Of a stretch of DNA of 64,000 nucleotides, positions 61,623 to 64,000 are shown in pieces. The DNA is from an uncultured Clostridia bacterium (GTDB taxonomy: Bacteria; Bacillota; Clostridia; TANB77; CAG-508). The DNA is taken from contig CAKOVX010000001.1 in the NCBI GenBank assembly GCA_934122155.1, positions 182,647 through 246,646 on the forward strand, written 5' to 3'. Position numbers and translations under genes: made by a program. The notes under the pieces were generated by a model. That model made no database searches. It had not been told where the DNA came from and saw nothing but the letters and a program-made list of their open reading frames with translations. Each line of letters begins with the position of its first letter. The stretch's first letter is position 1.

Positions 61623-61737
61623 TGGTTGGAAGTATGGATTCGAACCATATACTCTGAATCTAAAATGACATAATAAACGATTGTTAGTTTACTCAATTAG
61701 GCTTCCATTATTTTTATACAACCAGAGTACCTTCCAA
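61623..61737 (-). ncRNA. tRNA-like element with CCA end
   Basis: Minus strand, 115 nt. TTGGAAG (61737-61731) pairs with CTTCCAA (61632-61626), followed by an encoded CCA (61625-61623). TACTCTG (61729-61723) pairs with CAGAGTA (61656-61650), and between them and the acceptor is a perfect T-arm, TATGG-TTCGAAT-CCATA. There is no ordinary D or anticodon arm; 66 nt lie inside the second stem. A promoter upstream and a terminator downstream make it a separate unit. It is not a standard tRNA; possibilities are a degenerate phage tRNA, an att relic, or a tmRNA-like RNA. Position 3-70 is G-C, so it lacks the alanine identity of tmRNA. Confidence 0.55.
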
Positions 61738-61753
61738 AATTGTTTTTCTTCAT
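61697..61753 (-). CDS. 18-codon ORF overlapping the tRNA-like element
   Basis: Reads MKKNNFGRYSGCIKIMEA and then stops. AAAGGAG lies nine bases before the ATG, a good ribosome site. The last 13 codons form the 5' acceptor, second stem and part of the insert of the tRNA-like element. A longer frame in phase reaches back to 61885 but begins about eight bases from the -10 box with no ribosome site. Confidence 0.45.
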   Translation of the reverse strand: MKKNNFGRYSGCIKIMEA

Positions 61754-61892
61754 AAGCATTTCTCCTTTCTTAGCGACTGCATCTTTTATTGTAGAAACTA
61801 TTGTTGATTTCCAGTCTATAAGTAGTAGAAGTACCCATAAAGTAAACTCAACTAATTTTATTATGCCAATTTTTAGCAAAATCATATTTTGA

Positions 61893-61921
61893 ATTATATT
61901 ACATCTATATGAATTTTGCAA
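61893..61921 (-). promoter_or_regulatory. Promoter of the tRNA-like unit
   Basis: Minus strand TTGCAA (61916-61921), 17-base spacer, TATAAT (61893-61898). Confidence 0.65.
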
Positions 61922-61925
61922 TATA

Positions 61926-61945
61926 AAAAGCTAGATTACTCTAGC
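61926..61945 (-). terminator. Terminator downstream of the ArpU/RinA-like regulator gene
   Basis: AAAGCTAG-AGTAAT-CTAGCTTT followed by T-run on the minus strand. It ends the early transcript just before the promoter of the tRNA-like unit. The 120 bases up to the regulator gene hold no ORF. Confidence 0.85.
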
Positions 61946-62059
61946 TTTCACACACGATATAAACAACTTAGTAGTTATGGGCTTATCCATATTTATGAAT
62001 AACTACTTTTTAACTTATTAACATTTTAACACATTAAAACCGGACAAAACGGACAAATA

Positions 62060-62470
62060 CTATTTTTTTTCAAAAAATCTTTCAATTTTCTTTCTAGCCT
62101 TATCCTCTGTATTATAATTCATTAAATGCATAATTTTAACCCAATTAAAATTATCAAAATATTTATACCTTATTATTTGTCTTATTTCACTGTCTTCTAT
62201 ATAATTAAGATCATATTCGATTTGCACTAAAAGTTTATTTATTTTATCTCTCTTACTTTTTAATAACTTTCTATATTTTCTGTCTCTAATCTGTTTTTTA
62301 TAATCTACTCCTTGTATTACTCGATGGCACTCTATGTATGGGAAATTAGTTGAACTTCCTTTCACACTGTCAGCCACCGTACTGCTAATATTATTATTCT
62401 GTAATCTTCTTTCTAAGTCTTTTACTTCTCTTTTAAGAGATATGATTTGTTCTAAATCTTTTTTATTCAT
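62060..62470 (-). CDS. ArpU/RinA-like late-gene regulator
   Basis: 136 aa. A coiled-coil N-terminus (SLKREVKDLERRLQNN), then a sigma-70 region 4-like helix-turn-helix near the C-terminus (IRQIIRYKYFDNFNWVKIMH). This matches the DUF1492/ArpU/RinA families that switch on phage late genes. It lies directly before the packaging and structural block in the direction of transcription. Confidence 0.78.
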   Translation of the reverse strand: MNKKDLEQIISLKREVKDLERRLQNNNISSTVADSVKGSSTNFPYIECHRVIQGVDYKKQIRDRKYRKLLKSKRDKINKLLVQIEYDLNYIEDSEIRQIIRYKYFDNFNWVKIMHLMNYNTEDKARKKIERFFEKK

Positions 62471-62657
62471 TAGTACCCTCCTTCTGTTTGTTTTTTATTT
62501 GTTCTCTAATAAGTTCGTCACTAAACTTGTCCAATATGTTGTATGCTTTATTTAGTTTTTTCTGATTTTCTCTTCTTTTTTCGTTGTTAAAAAAGTCTAC
62601 TGTCTCTATCTCATACATAGCTTTTTTAATTATTTCTTGCACGTGTTTAATTGTCAT
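62463..62657 (-). CDS. Small helical phage protein
   Basis: 64 aa from ATG 62657 with GGAGG upstream; overlaps the next gene by eight bases. All-helical, charged (HVQEIIKKAMYEIETVDF, KKLNKAYNILDKF). Not recognised. Confidence 0.65.
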   Translation of the reverse strand: MTIKHVQEIIKKAMYEIETVDFFNNEKRRENQKKLNKAYNILDKFSDELIREQIKNKQKEGTNE

Positions 62658-62669
62658 ATGTACCTCCAT

Positions 62670-63017
62670 TTATTTGATTTCTTTTGCTTTGTCCTCAAAA
62701 TATTGTTTGATACACTCTTTACATTTTTCCGTATCCTCAAATTCATTACAATTTGCTTTTTGCCCCATTTGTTTGCAGATGTCTTCGTCTATATCATGAT
62801 TATTTATTGTTTCTGCCATTAAATCTATTATTTTATCTTTTTGTCCTAGTTCTTGTTTTTGCCATTTCATATATTCAGCGTTAGCTCTAGCTAATTCATC
62901 TCTCATTTCTCTTACTTTTTGAATTGGAATATAGTTTTTATTTGTGTACTGTTGTATTTTCTTTATGTTCTCAAACGGCGTATTTCCAAATAATTCTTCA
63001 AATTCTTCTTCGTTCAT
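62670..63017 (-). CDS. Small phage protein with IPIQKV motif and Cys pairs
   Basis: 115 aa. NYIPIQKVREMRDEL near residue 28 is shared with the 63103 gene, a motif frequent in clostridial phage early proteins. The C-terminus has CKQMGQKANC and CKEC, a likely zinc site. Coiled-coil middle. Function unknown. GGAG lies upstream. Confidence 0.65.
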   Translation of the reverse strand: MNEEEFEELFGNTPFENIKKIQQYTNKNYIPIQKVREMRDELARANAEYMKWQKQELGQKDKIIDLMAETINNHDIDEDICKQMGQKANCNEFEDTEKCKECIKQYFEDKAKEIK

Positions 63018-63021
63018 ATTA

Positions 63022-63420
63022 TTACTCCTTTTCTAACAGTTCTTGTAATGCTTCTCGTTTTAATTCTAATTTATAAATTCCGCTGTCGTAAATAACATTT
63101 CTTTATATTCTTAATTGTCCTATTTCATTTTTATATTCTTCTATCTTGTCTTTTACTTTTTGAATTGGAATAAGCTGACCTGTTTCCCAATCTTCAACTA
63201 ATTTATATATATCTAAACTTTTCATTCGGTCTATTTCTTTGTGCAACTCTTCATTCTCTTTTAATACTCTTTTATACTCTGATAAAATATGTTCTATTTT
63301 GTTTGCTAAATCCTTATTCCAATTCCAATCTGTATCGTGACTAAAATTTTCTCTTTTACTTGTAAAACTTATATATTTTTCTATGTCTTTTATATCTTCT
63401 TCTGTACTATTTTCTTTCAC
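63022..63420 (-). pseudogene. Coiled-coil phage protein with an in-frame TAA before its natural end
   Basis: The open frame 63103-63420 codes 105 aa (coiled coil, then LIPIQKVKDKIEEYKNEIGQ). It stops at TAA 63103-63105, but the same frame then continues for 26 codons (63024-63102 region, ending ALQELLEKE) to TAA 63022-63024, whose stop abuts the ribosome site of the next gene. ALQELLE endings are typical of this small-protein family, so the first TAA looks like a premature stop or, less likely, read-through. The 105-aa form may still work. Confidence 0.6.
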
Positions 63421-63580
63421 TTAAAACACCTCCCAATATTTTTTGTTTGTTATTTCTATCTATTCCTACATAGCAACCTGTATTTTCTTCTTTTACATCT
63501 TTTCCTGGATATAACATACACTTGCTATTTATGTTGTTCATACAATCTTTGCATTTTACTAAATCTTCAAATAATTGCAT
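63407..63580 (-). CDS. Small Cys-rich phage protein
   Basis: 57 aa from ATG 63580, whose codon overlaps the upstream TAA (TAATG). LVKCKDCMNNINSKCMLYPG and TGCYVG give four cysteines in CxxC-x7-C...C order, as in small zinc-binding phage proteins. Not otherwise recognised. Confidence 0.7.
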   Translation of the reverse strand: MQLFEDLVKCKDCMNNINSKCMLYPGKDVKEENTGCYVGIDRNNKQKILGGVLSERK

Positions 63581-63735
63581 TATACCCATTCCTTTCCACA
63601 TTTTTTGCACTTATATACAAGTTTGTCTATTTCCATATCTAAATATTCGCTTTTCATTCTTCCACCACATTCAGGACAATGTAAACTAAATATGTCTTTA
63701 ATTTTTTCTATTATTCTTTTTATTTTTTCTTTCAC
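63580..63735 (-). CDS. Zinc-ribbon protein, 51 aa
   Basis: GTG start with GAGGAGG upstream. Basic helix first (KEKIKRIIEKIKDIF), then a zinc ribbon CPECGG...CKKCGKEW. Likely nucleic-acid or protein-binding. It overlaps both neighbours (GTGA and TAATG), so the set is translated as a chain. Confidence 0.75.
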   Translation of the reverse strand: MKEKIKRIIEKIKDIFSLHCPECGGRMKSEYLDMEIDKLVYKCKKCGKEWV

Positions 63736-63905
63736 TTAAAATACCTCCTCATTAGCACTTTTTCTCCATGTTTTTCACAATAACTTTCACAAAATAAATG
63801 TAAGAATTTCCATTTTATAAACGGATTATCTTTTGACCTTTCTATTATTTTTTTGCATTTTGGACACCTAAAATATATTTTTTTATCTGCTGTTTTTTCT
63901 TTCAC
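63732..63905 (-). CDS. Zinc-binding phage protein, 57 aa
   Basis: GTG start 63905 with GAGGAG upstream. Contains YFRCPKCKKII and FCESYCEKHGEK: four or five Cys plus His, a likely zinc finger. Its stop overlaps the next start by four bases. Confidence 0.72.
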   Translation of the reverse strand: MKEKTADKKIYFRCPKCKKIIERSKDNPFIKWKFLHLFCESYCEKHGEKVLMRRYFK

Positions 63906-64000
63906 TATGTATCACTCCTCTCTAAATCATAAATTCTATCTCTTTGCATACTTCTTAACATTGAAGACAATATTACCTCTTTATCTGCTTTAAGTTCTTG
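63905..64000 (-). CDS. Phage protein, C-terminal end only
   Basis: The last 31 codons are visible, cut by the right edge; ends RIYDLERSDT. The stop TAG shares one base with the next GTG. Nothing can be said of its function. Confidence 0.55.
   Translation of the reverse strand, partial: QELKADKEVILSSMLRSMQRDRIYDLERSDT

Larger units (their letters stand above)
38173..64000. mobile_element. Prophage, podovirus-like (right end beyond window)
   Basis: From the tRNA scar at 38173 to the right edge: immunity genes (38352-41004), internal virion proteins (41022-47600), lysis module (47642-49183), tail fibre and tail proteins (49197-54852), capsid, scaffold, portal and terminase (54918-60928), then small early or regulatory genes (60888-64000). 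There is no tail-tube, sheath or tape-measure gene, and the portal and capsid types fit short-tailed phages. No integrase or replication gene is seen; they probably lie further right. All large frames look intact. Confidence 0.92.

Noticed and set aside
61623..61737. An ordinary tRNA gene, possibly with an unusual anticodon
   Set aside because: The T-arm and acceptor fit, but no D-arm or five-pair anticodon stem can be drawn in any register, so it is listed as a tRNA-like element only.
61754..61921. 74-aa or 62-aa extension of the 18-codon ORF
   Set aside because: The upstream ATG lies about eight bases from the -10 box with no ribosome site, and the peptide is not phage-like; the short ORF has the ribosome site.
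1..64000. CRISPR arrays, rRNA genes and insertion sequences
   Set aside because: No regularly spaced repeats, no rRNA-like stretches and no transposase frames were seen.

Overview
The window is low-GC, densely packed DNA of a spore-forming Firmicute, most likely an uncultured gut Clostridia. The evidence is a cotJABC spore-coat operon, a T-box leader before thrS, the tig-clpP-clpX order, strong GGAGG ribosome sites, TTGACA-17-TATAAT promoters, and clostridial DNA-repair radical SAM and acyl-ACP thioesterase genes. No rRNA gene or CRISPR array was seen.

Layout. 1-8.1 kb: pilin-like surface protein (cut by the left edge), HAD nucleotidase, a two-gene DNA-repair operon, T-box/thrS, an HD hydrolase and a MoaA-like radical SAM protein. 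8.2-17.6 kb: thioredoxin and its reductase, a YgjP-like metalloprotein, thyA-folA, a frameshifted PflX-like radical SAM gene, an acyl-ACP thioesterase, cotJABC, a Mbeg1-like hydrolase and a pyruvate kinase without its C-terminal domain. 17.6-22.4 kb: glucan phosphorylase, MFS transporter, monofunctional glycosyltransferase. 22.4-23.3 kb: a PD-(D/E)XK endonuclease gene, a tRNA-Tyr gene whose anticodon is split by a 232-nt group I intron, and a CAU tRNA. 23.4-38.1 kb: housekeeping genes on the minus strand (acyl-CoA synthetase, mreB, lexA, clpX, clpP, tig, metallophosphoesterase, tsaD, site-2 protease, lysS, recN). 38.17 kb to the right edge: a prophage whose left end is a tRNA 3' fragment. It holds an immunity region, a lysis module and a short-tailed (podovirus-like) virion module with P22-like portal and N4-gp56-type capsid, transcribed leftward, then small early/regulatory genes. 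No integrase is visible; it may lie beyond 64 kb.

How it fits together. Five genes (DNA-repair radical SAM, YgjP-like protein, PD-(D/E)XK endonuclease, lexA, recN) have a 14-bp site of form CGAAC-N4-ATTC or a close variant in their promoter or leader, which suggests one LexA (SOS) regulon that includes the endonuclease beside the split tRNA. The prophage immunity gene is a fusion of an XRE DNA-binding domain to a Spo0E-like phosphatase domain. It lies among four perfect Spo0A-box heptamers, which suggests the phage both reads and dampens host sporulation signalling.

The strongest candidates for something undescribed are (1) the tRNA-Tyr group I intron with its endonuclease gene outside the intron, (2) the XRE-Spo0E/0A-box circuit, and (3) a CCA-ended tRNA-like element overlapping an 18-codon ORF in the prophage. 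Starts were re-chosen from ribosome-binding sites in many places. All function calls rest on reading the sequence, with no database search.
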